This document shows, piece by piece, positions 7,244-14,302 of a stretch of 27,780 bases of DNA. The DNA is from a virus: the IMG/VR virus record IMGVR_UViG_3300030012_000731, positions 1 to 27,780 of that record; one strand, given 5' to 3'. Position 1 is the first letter of the stretch; every line of letters starts with the position of its first letter. The position numbers and the translations under genes were made by a program. Below the pieces are notes generated by a model that did not search any database, was not told where the DNA came from, and saw only the letters and a list, made by a program, of their open reading frames with translations.

Positions 7244-7723
7244 ATGGCAGTAGTTAGGAGCAAGAGTGGTCGCAAAATTCAGTGGCAGGGATATACTTTC
7301 GATAGAAATGGTACGAGGGTTCCTACGCGCAAAGGCATTGTCCTTTACGGTGATGGGAATGTACATGTCGAGTTCACAGCAGATGACAAGAGAGAGATTC
7401 AAAGGCTGATGGAAACATCGCCTCACAAGGTAAAGCACCTATCAAAAGCACTACGTCTACGTGGCCCTGATGGTAAAGGTGTGGTGGATAGCCTATATCC
7501 AAAGACCAGAACAGAGAAACTAATGGGAAGAAAGAAAGTTCCTGAGCCTGAGATAGCAGAGGTAAAGGAAGAGCCAAAAGAAGAGAAGAAGGAGGGAAGT
7601 CCACTTCCTCCTGACTTGAACAAACTCACAGTGAAAGTCCTAAAGGAACTCTTGGAGGAAAGAGGACTTTCTACAGAAGGTAGAAAAGCAGACCTAATTA
7701 AGACGCTAACCGAGGGAGCATAA
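7244..7723 (+). CDS. SAP-domain protein
   Basis: This is a 159-residue protein counted from ATG 7244, with the GGTG at 7235 acting as ribosome binding site. A GTG at 7238 would add two residues. The C-terminal 35 residues (LTVKVLKELLEERGLSTEGR, then KADLIKTLTEGA) are a textbook SAP motif, a helix-turn-helix-like DNA-binding hairpin. Residues 1-60 hold a basic segment (VVRSKSGRKIQWQGYTF) with beta character. Residues 85-120 are a charged, proline-containing linker (PEPEIAEVKEEPKEEKKE). In phages such proteins can bind the genome near the head interior or act at packaging. Here it lies between the head genes and the accessory cassette and overlaps the next start by one base (TAATG). DNA binding is well supported by the motif, and the role is inferred. 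Confidence 0.8.
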   Translation: MAVVRSKSGRKIQWQGYTFDRNGTRVPTRKGIVLYGDGNVHVEFTADDKREIQRLMETSPHKVKHLSKALRLRGPDGKGVVDSLYPKTRTEKLMGRKKVPEPEIAEVKEEPKEEKKEGSPLPPDLNKLTVKVLKELLEERGLSTEGRKADLIKTLTEGA

Positions 7724-8034
7724 TGGCAACCAGCGGAACTTGTTTTACTAGTGGCGTAAGAGATGCTGATGCTATCATACACAAAGGTAGATGCAAACTA
7801 GTTTCCATACACGCATCTACAGTTACATCTGGAACATTCACCGTCAAGGTCTTTGACAGTGCTGATAACGACCCAAGTTCAGCAGGTGAAATAGAGGTGG
7901 CACGATTGCAGATTAGTTCGACAGGAGCGACTAACGGGCAATCAATGGAATATGACATGCATGGGGTAGTATGCCAAAACGGTATCTTTGTTGATATAAC
8001 TGGTACTGGTGCTTACTCGATAGAATTTGCGTGA
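7723..8034 (+). CDS. small beta-rich protein, possible decoration or fibre-base protein
   Basis: This 103-residue protein starts at ATG 7723, overlapping the previous TAA. It shows a beta-sandwich pattern with alternating residues (KLVSIHASTVTSGTFTVKVF), a DSADND loop and a C-terminal strand GTGAYSIEFA. It has three cysteines (near residues 7, 25 and 84) but no signal peptide. Small beta-sandwich proteins of this kind with SGTFTVKVFD-like strands are common as virion surface or neck proteins in tailed viruses. That is analogy only. The stop at 8032-8034 forms part of the next ribosome binding site. Confidence 0.6.
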   Translation: MATSGTCFTSGVRDADAIIHKGRCKLVSIHASTVTSGTFTVKVFDSADNDPSSAGEIEVARLQISSTGATNGQSMEYDMHGVVCQNGIFVDITGTGAYSIEFA

Positions 8035-8039
8035 TAAAT

Positions 8040-8462
8040 ATGCCAAGTATAGACACAGACACAAGACTAGTGATGACAATACTGTTCGTAGGAGCAGTCA
8101 GCGGAATAAACATCTACTTCTATTCCCAGTACGGGATGAGTTTCCCATACGGAGCAGAGGAACATGCTGTCCTCTTCGGGATATCCACTATAGGTGGGAT
8201 TATGATTTTGAAAGCCCTATTCGATATGATTCTCAATGATTGGATTGAGGAATTCTTGCTACAGAGGAGAATAGATGCTTATTGGGCTAGGAAGGCTAGA
8301 GAAGAGGAGAACAGAAAGAGAGTCAGGGAGTCTTTCAGGCAGTTTCAACAGAACTGGAACCAGACAGTGGTTTCGCCACCAAACGTCTACGGTGACAGCA
8401 ACCTTCCAAATCTGAACCCAAACACACCGGGTTCATTCTTAACCTTGGAAACAGAACAGTGA
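8040..8462 (+). CDS. two-pass membrane protein with helical tail
   Basis: This is a 140-residue protein with start ATG 8040, four bases after GCGTGAT. Two hydrophobic segments, residues about 9-28 (LVMTILFVGAVSGINIYFYS) and 43-63 (VLFGISTIGGIMILKALFDMI), are followed by a long charged helix (about 65-110) rich in R, E and Q. The end is proline- and asparagine-rich. Topology would place the charged tail on the inner side by the positive-inside rule. It could be a holin-like protein, a membrane anchor for the GTPase encoded two genes later, or an internal virion membrane protein used at entry. Nothing in the sequence chooses between these. It sits at the start of the accessory cassette. Confidence 0.7.
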   Translation: MPSIDTDTRLVMTILFVGAVSGINIYFYSQYGMSFPYGAEEHAVLFGISTIGGIMILKALFDMILNDWIEEFLLQRRIDAYWARKAREEENRKRVRESFRQFQQNWNQTVVSPPNVYGDSNLPNLNPNTPGSFLTLETEQ

Positions 8463-8475
8463 GGGAGTGATGTGA

Positions 8476-8700
8476 GTGGTCAGCGAAATCCTATTTGGAA
8501 TGGATGAGTCAACTCTCGCATATGACTTACAAAGAGCGCACTCTGCTGATATCTGGTTTCTCAGGGCTAGGTTTTGGTTTTGGGGTGCAGTGGCCTCAGT
8601 TACTAGTTTTGTCGTGGGACAAGCGTTTGCCATAGCAGGAATAAATACACTATCAATTGCTTGGAACGGAGCAGTAGATTTCTGGAATCACCTGTGGTGA
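8476..8700 (+). CDS. small membrane protein
   Basis: This is a 74-residue protein. The GTG at 8476 follows the GAGGGAGTGAT binding site at 8461-8471, so I prefer it to the in-frame ATG at 8500. Residues about 28-55 contain a tryptophan- and phenylalanine-rich membrane segment (FWFWGAVASVTSFVVGQAFA), and the end is aromatic (FWNHLW). A short polar N-terminus precedes it. Its stop TGA (8698-8700) is inside the GGTGAT site of the GTPase gene, so the two are probably translationally coupled. A partner or membrane recruiter of the GTPase is a reasonable but untested idea. A holin role is the alternative. Confidence 0.65.
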   Translation: MVSEILFGMDESTLAYDLQRAHSADIWFLRARFWFWGAVASVTSFVVGQAFAIAGINTLSIAWNGAVDFWNHLW

Positions 8701-8701
8701 T
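8696..8701 (+). promoter_or_regulatory. ribosome binding site deciding a TTG start
   Basis: GGTGAT at 8696-8701 lies three bases before TTG 8705 but twelve before ATG 8714. Spacing of three to four bases is what most other genes here show, which favours the TTG start. The site also contains the stop codon of the preceding gene. Confidence 0.5.
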
Positions 8702-8704
8702 ATC

Positions 8705-9376
8705 TTGTCAGTAATGGCAGGATTCGCCATACTGATAGTCGAGGGACTTAACAAGATATACCAGAGAATACACGCAATCAACTTCGGAATATATGGAGCA
8801 AGCCAAGCAGGAAAGACAACGTTGAATCACCAGTTGAGAACAAGAGGCGAGGTTCCTGATATTCGACATAGGACAGAGGGATTACAACGTGCAACTAGAA
8901 AGTATGTCAAACTAGATGGAGATGCACATACAGTGAAGACCGCTGACTTAGGAGGGCAGACGGTCTACTGGCAAGAGTGGATTAAGGACATGAAAGAAAG
9001 GAGAGTCAAGTATGTTATATTTATGATTGACGACAGACACATGAACAAGCACTATGACATCGAACAGCAGTTGTGTTGGACATTCCTAGTTGATACAATC
9101 TGTGAACCATACTGGCATCACAATGGGAGAAAGAAGAAGAAGAGAGAGGCAGACTACCCAATTGCAGTATCAATATGGGCTAACAAATACGACCTATGGA
9201 AAGACAGGTATGACTACGATGGCCCAATAGAGGGACATCCGATATTCGCCGCATTCAGAGAGGGAATGCAGAAGTTAAACGACAAGGGAATACCCTGTCA
9301 TAAATACATAGTCAGTGCTAAATCCGATTCAGAGATGGTCTACAGGGGTGTCCTAACAATGATAAAGGACTACTAG
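8705..9376 (+). CDS. Arf/Ras-like small GTPase
   Basis: This 223-residue protein has a full set of small GTPase motifs. The P-loop is GASQAGKT (31-38), the G3 motif DLGGQ is at 81-85, NKYD is at 160-163 and SAK at 204-206. The double glycine plus glutamine of DLGGQ is the form seen in Arf, Sar and SRbeta-type GTPases, and the glutamine is the residue expected for hydrolysis. A hydrophobic N-terminus (VMAGFAILIVEGLNKIYQRI) could be an amphipathic or membrane-inserting helix, again Arf-like. A lysine/arginine-rich insert (GRKKKKRE, about 141-148) precedes G4. It follows two membrane protein genes, coupled through a stop-in-RBS junction. GTP binding is well supported by motif order and spacing. 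What it does in a virion gene cluster is unknown. Assembly, egress or host membrane traffic mimicry are candidates. Confidence 0.85.
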   Translation: MSVMAGFAILIVEGLNKIYQRIHAINFGIYGASQAGKTTLNHQLRTRGEVPDIRHRTEGLQRATRKYVKLDGDAHTVKTADLGGQTVYWQEWIKDMKERRVKYVIFMIDDRHMNKHYDIEQQLCWTFLVDTICEPYWHHNGRKKKKREADYPIAVSIWANKYDLWKDRYDYDGPIEGHPIFAAFREGMQKLNDKGIPCHKYIVSAKSDSEMVYRGVLTMIKDY

Positions 9377-9388
9377 AGGTGAAAGGGC

Positions 9389-10066
9389 ATGAGTATGCAG
9401 TTTACACCACCTAGCCTCATCGGGGCTAACTCAACTAATGTAACGAATAAAGCATTCATGGACAAGGAGGATGCCGCAAGAGCGGCGGGTCCAGTAATGC
9501 AATACGAGTACAAAAACCACAAGCCAAAGAAACAATTGAAGGAGATTATGAAAGTCCTCAAACCAGAAAGCAAAACCTTCCTCAAAGTTCCTTACAAGTT
9601 CAAGTACAACATAAAGGACAGATGCGTTGTCTGTGGAACCCACAAGGTTTGGGAAGCAGGTGACAACCTGAGACCACCACTGCCATTGCACAAGGTACGC
9701 AAGGGATATCCAATGAGAGGAACCTATTGTGAGAAACACGCCGCTATACACAGGCAATATGAGATGCTAGAGCAACAGATACTAGCAGAGGAACACGGTC
9801 TCTCTTTCAGTGCATACATACCCAAGGCTCCTTCAATGCCAACAACATTGAATCCACTAGCGAGTGGCCCGTTGACTAGTTTGAAAGCAAGCGATATCGC
9901 TTCTTTGAGTTCATTAGGATGGACTATCAAACCACCAGCGTCTAATGAAGAGAGTAAAGAAGAAGAACTATTCCGTCTGACTGTGGAATCAGACGCAGTT
10001 AACTCAAGAGTGAAAACATTATTGACTGAGGGTACTAAGGTTCCTGTCGTGGAGAGTGAGCAGTGA
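9389..10066 (+). CDS. zinc-binding (CxxC...CxxH) protein
   Basis: This is a 225-residue protein with ATG 9389 behind AGAGGTGA. A likely zinc site is formed by C79 and C82 (CVVCG) with C114 and H117 (YCEKH), 31 residues apart, resembling a zinc-ribbon or treble-clef arrangement with basic residues between (LHKVRKGYPMRG). Residues 1-70 are lysine-rich after a glycine/asparagine start. Residues 118-140 form a helix, and the C-terminal part is serine-, alanine- and glutamate-rich. It lies between the GTPase gene and the Q/N-rich gene, its stop overlapping the next ATG (TGATG). The metal site could mediate nucleic acid or protein contact. No specific family is recognised. Confidence 0.65.
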   Translation: MSMQFTPPSLIGANSTNVTNKAFMDKEDAARAAGPVMQYEYKNHKPKKQLKEIMKVLKPESKTFLKVPYKFKYNIKDRCVVCGTHKVWEAGDNLRPPLPLHKVRKGYPMRGTYCEKHAAIHRQYEMLEQQILAEEHGLSFSAYIPKAPSMPTTLNPLASGPLTSLKASDIASLSSLGWTIKPPASNEESKEEELFRLTVESDAVNSRVKTLLTEGTKVPVVESEQ

Positions 10067-10773
10067 TGGGATTATTCGGTACTAGCAATAGCACTTTGAT
10101 GAATACAATGCAGTCCAATCAACAGTCTCAGTTCAAGACAATGAACAATCTGTTGACTCTACAAGAAAACCATGTAGAGGACTTCTTTCAATATCATGGA
10201 GAGGCATTCCTAGCGGCATTGGCTCAACTCATTGAGGATACTGTACAGAAGGTGTTGGGACAGATGCTCCCTGAGTTGAAGTTCACAACTGACAGTGCTG
10301 GTGTGATGAACATGCACTCCGATGCCACTTCCGCGTTTGGCACAATTACAGAGGCTAACATCAACCTAGACCTACAGACACTCCTTGCCTCTGCAATCAA
10401 CTCAGAGGTAGTAATGCAAAGGAGAATGGCAAAAGCACAGTATTTGGAATCTCAAGGTTTCGCTACGCCAGCAGGGGAGCAACAACAATTATCGATGGGA
10501 GGAGCGGGAATGAGCAATCCCGGTGGAGTAGACCCGTCAATGATACAGGGTAACAGTGCCGCAGTTGGAATGAACAATGCAATGATGCAACAGCAGATGG
10601 CATTCAACAACCAGTCAGGTTATCCAGTGCCACCTGCTGGATATGACAACATGAATAATCCATACTGGATTGACCCCGTTTCGGGTCAGATGTCCTATAC
10701 ACCACCTTCAAGTGGTCTTGGTCTTGCTAATGCCATGAGTAAGGGCATTGCATGGGCTAAGTGGCTTGCATAG
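10066..10773 (+). CDS. hypothetical protein with Q/N/M/G-rich C-terminal half
   Basis: This is a 235-residue protein with start ATG 10066 (a GTG at 10063 is less likely). Residues 1-125 are helical, with QSNQQSQFKTMNNLLTLQEN followed by a conserved-looking FLAALAQLIEDTVQKVLGQM helix. Residues 140-215 are low complexity, rich in M, Q, N, G and P (for example MQQQMAFNNQSGYPVPPAG), probably disordered. No membrane segment or catalytic motif is visible. Low-complexity tails of this type occur in virion-associated and phase-separating proteins, but no function can be assigned. It closes the accessory cassette that begins with the membrane proteins. Confidence 0.6.
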   Translation: MGLFGTSNSTLMNTMQSNQQSQFKTMNNLLTLQENHVEDFFQYHGEAFLAALAQLIEDTVQKVLGQMLPELKFTTDSAGVMNMHSDATSAFGTITEANINLDLQTLLASAINSEVVMQRRMAKAQYLESQGFATPAGEQQQLSMGGAGMSNPGGVDPSMIQGNSAAVGMNNAMMQQQMAFNNQSGYPVPPAGYDNMNNPYWIDPVSGQMSYTPPSSGLGLANAMSKGIAWAKWLA

Positions 10774-10782
10774 GTGGGGTGA

Positions 10783-12468
10783 ATGGGCAGAATCTATCTG
10801 GATGAAGACGTAAGCGCAGATGGGCAGACGTTAATTCTAGATGCTAACAAGAACGCAGATTACCAGACTCTCATTGAAGAGAAGTTCTTTCGACAGATGT
10901 TAGCATATCCTTTCTCTTGGATAAGCAACAGGAAGTCGAACTCCAAACTAGATATGATACAAGGTCGAATGGGTGGGCTTCTGACATACACCCAAGAGGA
11001 GTTCGATAGAGAACCAGACAACGAAGGATATGAGTTTGATGAGCAGGACTTCAAGGACTATCAGAGAAAGTTCCTAGACACTATGGAGAAGCAGTTGATT
11101 GATGAGATAGTCAAGGACTTGAAGCGTGAGAACTTGCTTCCAGACGATATCCTATCCACTTCGATACTTACAAAGATGAAGGAGATGGGTTTCATCCTCT
11201 CTGATTTGGACAACAACAACAAACTCCAAAGAACGATGAAGGGGAAGAAGACCGCAGAGGGGTTCAAGGAAGGATTGCCATTTGGTGCTATAGATGATGA
11301 TACTACAGGCGGATTCATAGGAGCCTTCCTTGATTCTAGGCCAATACTGTATGAGGAGATAAAAGACCACATAGAGGTAAAAGATAACCAAATCACATTC
11401 GATACTGAGAAGTACATTGAACAGATATCAGTAGCAGAGGGCTATGGAAAGTTAGAGAAGAAAGATTCCAAACTAACTATCGCCAGCCCGAAGAGTGGTG
11501 AAGTAGACGAGACCGTTGAGATATTCAGCATAGACAGGACTAATGATGGTAGATACAGGATGGAAGGATTTGGTAAGACCAGACTCATCGATGACGTAGA
11601 AGAGACATGGGATGTCTATCAAAACCTACTTTCATTGAAGAATCTAGAGAAGTACATCGAGAAAGTAATTCTATCACAGAAGCAATCACCATTGAAGAAC
11701 GTTCTATTGTCTCTAGTCGAACCAGAGGATAGGATGTTGAACGTGGGTAAACTGGACATATTCGTGGATAACCTATCTGCTGGTGATTTGAAGAACGTTG
11801 GTTTCGGGCTGAACAATCCACTGACTAAGGAGACTTGGATGAAGTACGTGAGAAAACTAGAGGGCAAGGCTGTAGAGGGAAGTACGAAGATTAAGCCAAT
11901 TGTAAAACTGATGGAGTATGCATTTAACAAATTCACACAAGACAAACCATTCAGCGAAGTGGATGACTCTGCGCAATTGGAAAGGGTAAGACGATTAAAA
12001 GACTCCAAGAAGAACCAGATACTAGACGATTTGACCTCCGAACAATTGTATGACATTTGGGAGGACAACGGCAAGCCTACGATAGTAGATATAGAAAAGA
12101 TTGATGATTTGGCAAATGCCCTATACAATCAAGCCATGGGTAAAGATGTCATTGAGGAAACAAAGGACAAAGGCGGCAATACAGTACCAGTTATGGAATC
12201 AGGAAAGGAGAGAAAAGGCATGATTAGACTAAGGGTGAATTTCAGACCAACAAAACTAGTCAGTGCTAGGGACTATGAGATATATCAAAAAAGAGTTGAC
12301 GAGAAGGGCAAGCCGATGAAAGACCTCGGAAGAAGACCCTTGGGTGGTGAGGGGCCAAGAACCGCCGTAGAATTAGACAGGCAGAAGATGCAAGATACAG
12401 AGAAGGATTTCAAAAGCCTAATGGAGTTGAAGTTAGGCTACAATAGATTGAAGGGACTGGTGGGCTAA
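10783..12468 (+). CDS. large hypothetical structural-region protein
   Basis: This is a 561-residue charged, soluble protein with ATG 10783 behind TAGGTGGGGTGA. It appears mostly helical (for example residues 85-140 with KDYQRKFLDTMEKQLIDEIV) and includes a beta-rich part around residues 200-265. The C-terminal 90 residues carry a basic strand segment (MIRLRVNFRPTKLVSARDYE) followed by GEGPRTAVELDR. There is no Walker motif and no membrane segment. Location directly before the connector gene could suit a portal-proximal or neck protein, but it does not read as a portal to me. The stop TAA overlaps the next ATG. Confidence 0.6.
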   Translation: MGRIYLDEDVSADGQTLILDANKNADYQTLIEEKFFRQMLAYPFSWISNRKSNSKLDMIQGRMGGLLTYTQEEFDREPDNEGYEFDEQDFKDYQRKFLDTMEKQLIDEIVKDLKRENLLPDDILSTSILTKMKEMGFILSDLDNNNKLQRTMKGKKTAEGFKEGLPFGAIDDDTTGGFIGAFLDSRPILYEEIKDHIEVKDNQITFDTEKYIEQISVAEGYGKLEKKDSKLTIASPKSGEVDETVEIFSIDRTNDGRYRMEGFGKTRLIDDVEETWDVYQNLLSLKNLEKYIEKVILSQKQSPLKNVLLSLVEPEDRMLNVGKLDIFVDNLSAGDLKNVGFGLNNPLTKETWMKYVRKLEGKAVEGSTKIKPIVKLMEYAFNKFTQDKPFSEVDDSAQLERVRRLKDSKKNQILDDLTSEQLYDIWEDNGKPTIVDIEKIDDLANALYNQAMGKDVIEETKDKGGNTVPVMESGKERKGMIRLRVNFRPTKLVSARDYEIYQKRVDEKGKPMKDLGRRPLGGEGPRTAVELDRQKMQDTEKDFKSLMELKLGYNRLKGLVG

Positions 12469-13565
12469 TGGGCAAGGTATCCTCCCCAAGTGATTTTACC
12501 TCGATAAATCCTGACTATACAAACGGTAGAGGGTTCTACACAACACACACCGATGTATCCAATCTGTTGCAGATAAACTCATTCACATCATCCACCACAC
12601 CTACGATAGCAGAGGTAGGCAAGATAATCAAGAGAGTCGAGGAGAAGGTTGATGACAAGACTAAGACATCCTATCGACCAACCATCTACAAGGATGAGTT
12701 CCATGACTTTGAGGGATTCACAAAGAGCGCATATCCTCTGAGAACATACAGGGATTATGTTGGTTTTGTTCAATTGTCATACCCAAAAGTTCAGAAGATT
12801 GTTAGACTAGAAGTGTGGCAAGGAAACGAATACAAGGACTTGGCATCTGCAACTGCATCCCTCGATGTTCCTGAGTCAGCAACCACAAGTGATTGGACAA
12901 TCACACTCACCGTTGGTATACCGACAACATACACATTCACGCTTAGAAACCTAGCAGATAACTCAGTTAGAGATTTCTTCGATAATTTCGGTGCAAAGAC
13001 AACTGCCAGTCAGATAGTAGATGCAATCAACGAGGTATATCCAATGAAGACAGCCAAGTTCACTGGTGAAACAGCGGCAAAGACATTGAAGGACACAACT
13101 AATACAGTCAATATCTCCGACTTCTTCTACGCTACAACAGACAGCGAGGACAGTTCAAAGGTGATTATCTCTTCACTTCTGATGGGTGAGGACGGAACAA
13201 ATTGCACTATAGCCTCTACATTCGGCTCAGTGAAAGGATTCACAGATAACCAAGACCAACGTAGATTGGGTGAATATTGGAGCATCGGAGATGAGGGAAA
13301 GATATTCTTCCATACAGAATATCCCTTCATATCCCACAATGGAATACGAGTTACCTATCTTGCAGGGGAGGGGAGAGTACCTGCTACGATACACGATGCC
13401 GCTACTAAGTTAGTAGCCGCAGAAGTGATACGACACGATGACAATTCGATTCTGATTGCAGAGACCAACTCTAACATCGATTTGAAGACCAAACATGACA
13501 TCCTGATAGAAGAAGCCAACAAGACCCTAGAGGGCAAGTCGAACATGGTGTACTTCATTGGGTGA
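12468..13565 (+). CDS. head-tail connector (adaptor) protein with inserted beta domain
   Basis: This 365-residue protein probably joins the portal to the tail. Residues 100-135 (KIVRLEVWQGNEYKDLAS) and 270-345 have the layout of connector proteins of the gp6/YqbG type. A strand pair GEYWSIGDEGKIFFHTE and GIRVTYLAGEGRVPATI leads into a helix DAATKLVAAEVIRHDDNSI and a final helix. Between them, residues about 140-265 are an extra beta-rich domain with TASQIVDAINEV and GEDGTNCTIAS segments. These resemble the repeats of the large fibre protein at 18569. The position between head and tail genes supports the call. The start overlaps the previous stop in TAATG, and the stop (13563-13565) lies inside the next gene's GGTGAT site. 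Confidence 0.7.
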   Translation: MGKVSSPSDFTSINPDYTNGRGFYTTHTDVSNLLQINSFTSSTTPTIAEVGKIIKRVEEKVDDKTKTSYRPTIYKDEFHDFEGFTKSAYPLRTYRDYVGFVQLSYPKVQKIVRLEVWQGNEYKDLASATASLDVPESATTSDWTITLTVGIPTTYTFTLRNLADNSVRDFFDNFGAKTTASQIVDAINEVYPMKTAKFTGETAAKTLKDTTNTVNISDFFYATTDSEDSSKVIISSLLMGEDGTNCTIASTFGSVKGFTDNQDQRRLGEYWSIGDEGKIFFHTEYPFISHNGIRVTYLAGEGRVPATIHDAATKLVAAEVIRHDDNSILIAETNSNIDLKTKHDILIEEANKTLEGKSNMVYFIG

Positions 13566-13569
13566 TGAA

Positions 13570-13770
13570 ATGCTAAGTAACAATCCTACTCAAATTCTAG
13601 AACAAATTCTACAAAGAGAAGTAGAAAGAAACGAGTTGTTGAAGGACAGTGCCTATGCCGCTTTCGCCCTATCTGATGAGTCAGTGGTAGAAGAAGCACA
13701 AAAGGCATATCACGCTCGTATGTTGAAAGAGATACAAAAGGCGACAAAGGAGGTGTTGAAGGGTGGATGA
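13570..13770 (+). CDS. small helical protein
   Basis: This 66-residue protein starts at ATG 13570, three bases after GGGTGAT. A TTG at 13558 would overlap the connector. The sequence is almost entirely helical with heptad-like leucines (TQILEQILQREVERNELLKD) and ends KEVLKGG. It overlaps the start of the next gene by eight bases. Small coiled-coil proteins at this place can be neck or tail-completion helpers. I recognise no family. Confidence 0.65.
   Translation: MLSNNPTQILEQILQREVERNELLKDSAYAAFALSDESVVEEAQKAYHARMLKEIQKATKEVLKGG
13748..13755 (+). promoter_or_regulatory. strong ribosome binding site deciding a GTG start
   Basis: AGGAGGTG at 13748-13755 is a near-perfect Shine-Dalgarno sequence seven bases before GTG 13763. 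It lies inside the preceding coding region. Confidence 0.65.
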
Positions 13771-14290
13771 GGTTACTTTCATCCTACGGTTGTTGAGCGA
13801 CAACTGGTCATCTGCCGCATCTGCATTGATTTCAAGCGGTGAGATAACATCCAATCACAACGAGACTCCAAACTTTATCGATGTGCGTTCCATTGCTCCC
13901 AACGAGGGAAGAAGGGTTGACATGGATTCCAAGTCCGTAATAATAGCATATGAGGACAGTGGAGCAACCGAGTACCCAACGATAGACTATGCAGTGAGGA
14001 ACGAGGTATTCGGTTTCACATTGCACATCAGAACAATGCATAGAAGGGACTTCTCGGAGTTGACCTTCTCAAGAGACAGATTACAGGCATTGTACAGAAT
14101 AACAAGATATATCCTTGAAAATAACAGTTTGCAACCGAAAGTCTATGTAAATGGCAACAGTGGGAATGCCGTAGAGGATAGTGCGCAACTAATCAAATTA
14201 CAGAGTCGAAGTGAAGCCAATGATAGGAACAAAAGGTTATTGGGCTACAAGTTAACAGTAGAAATGAAGAGGATGGCTATCAGCGTATAA
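13763..14290 (+). CDS. probable tail-completion or tail terminator protein
   Basis: This 175-residue protein starts at GTG 13763, supported by a strong AGGAGGTG site. It has an N-terminal helix (MDEVTFILRLLSDNWSSAAS), a central set of strands (SKSVIIAYEDSGATEYPTID and FGFTLHIRTMHRR), a helix (SRDRLQALYRITRYILENN) and a final strand pair (KLLGYKLTVEMKRMAISV type). That helix-strand-helix-strand order and size match tail terminator proteins (gpU/gp17-like), which cap the tail tube. It lies between the connector and the tail tube gene, where such proteins are encoded. The assignment rests on fold-like pattern and position, not on a signature motif. Confidence 0.55.
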   Translation: MDEVTFILRLLSDNWSSAASALISSGEITSNHNETPNFIDVRSIAPNEGRRVDMDSKSVIIAYEDSGATEYPTIDYAVRNEVFGFTLHIRTMHRRDFSELTFSRDRLQALYRITRYILENNSLQPKVYVNGNSGNAVEDSAQLIKLQSRSEANDRNKRLLGYKLTVEMKRMAISV

Positions 14291-14302
14291 GGAGAGAGAT
14301 AA

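Noticed and set aside
8027-8239. 70-codon plus-strand frame, and a similar one at 18256-18450
   Set aside because: Both overlap better genes in another frame and show no domain or binding site.
8040-8700. Firm holin annotation for the two membrane proteins
   Set aside because: Membrane segments alone do not show this, no endolysin gene is next to them, and their link to the GTPase gene suggests other roles.
10783-12468. Portal protein
   Set aside because: The length would fit, but I see no portal-like sequence pattern, and its position after the capsid gene is not the usual one. The portal is more likely upstream of this window.
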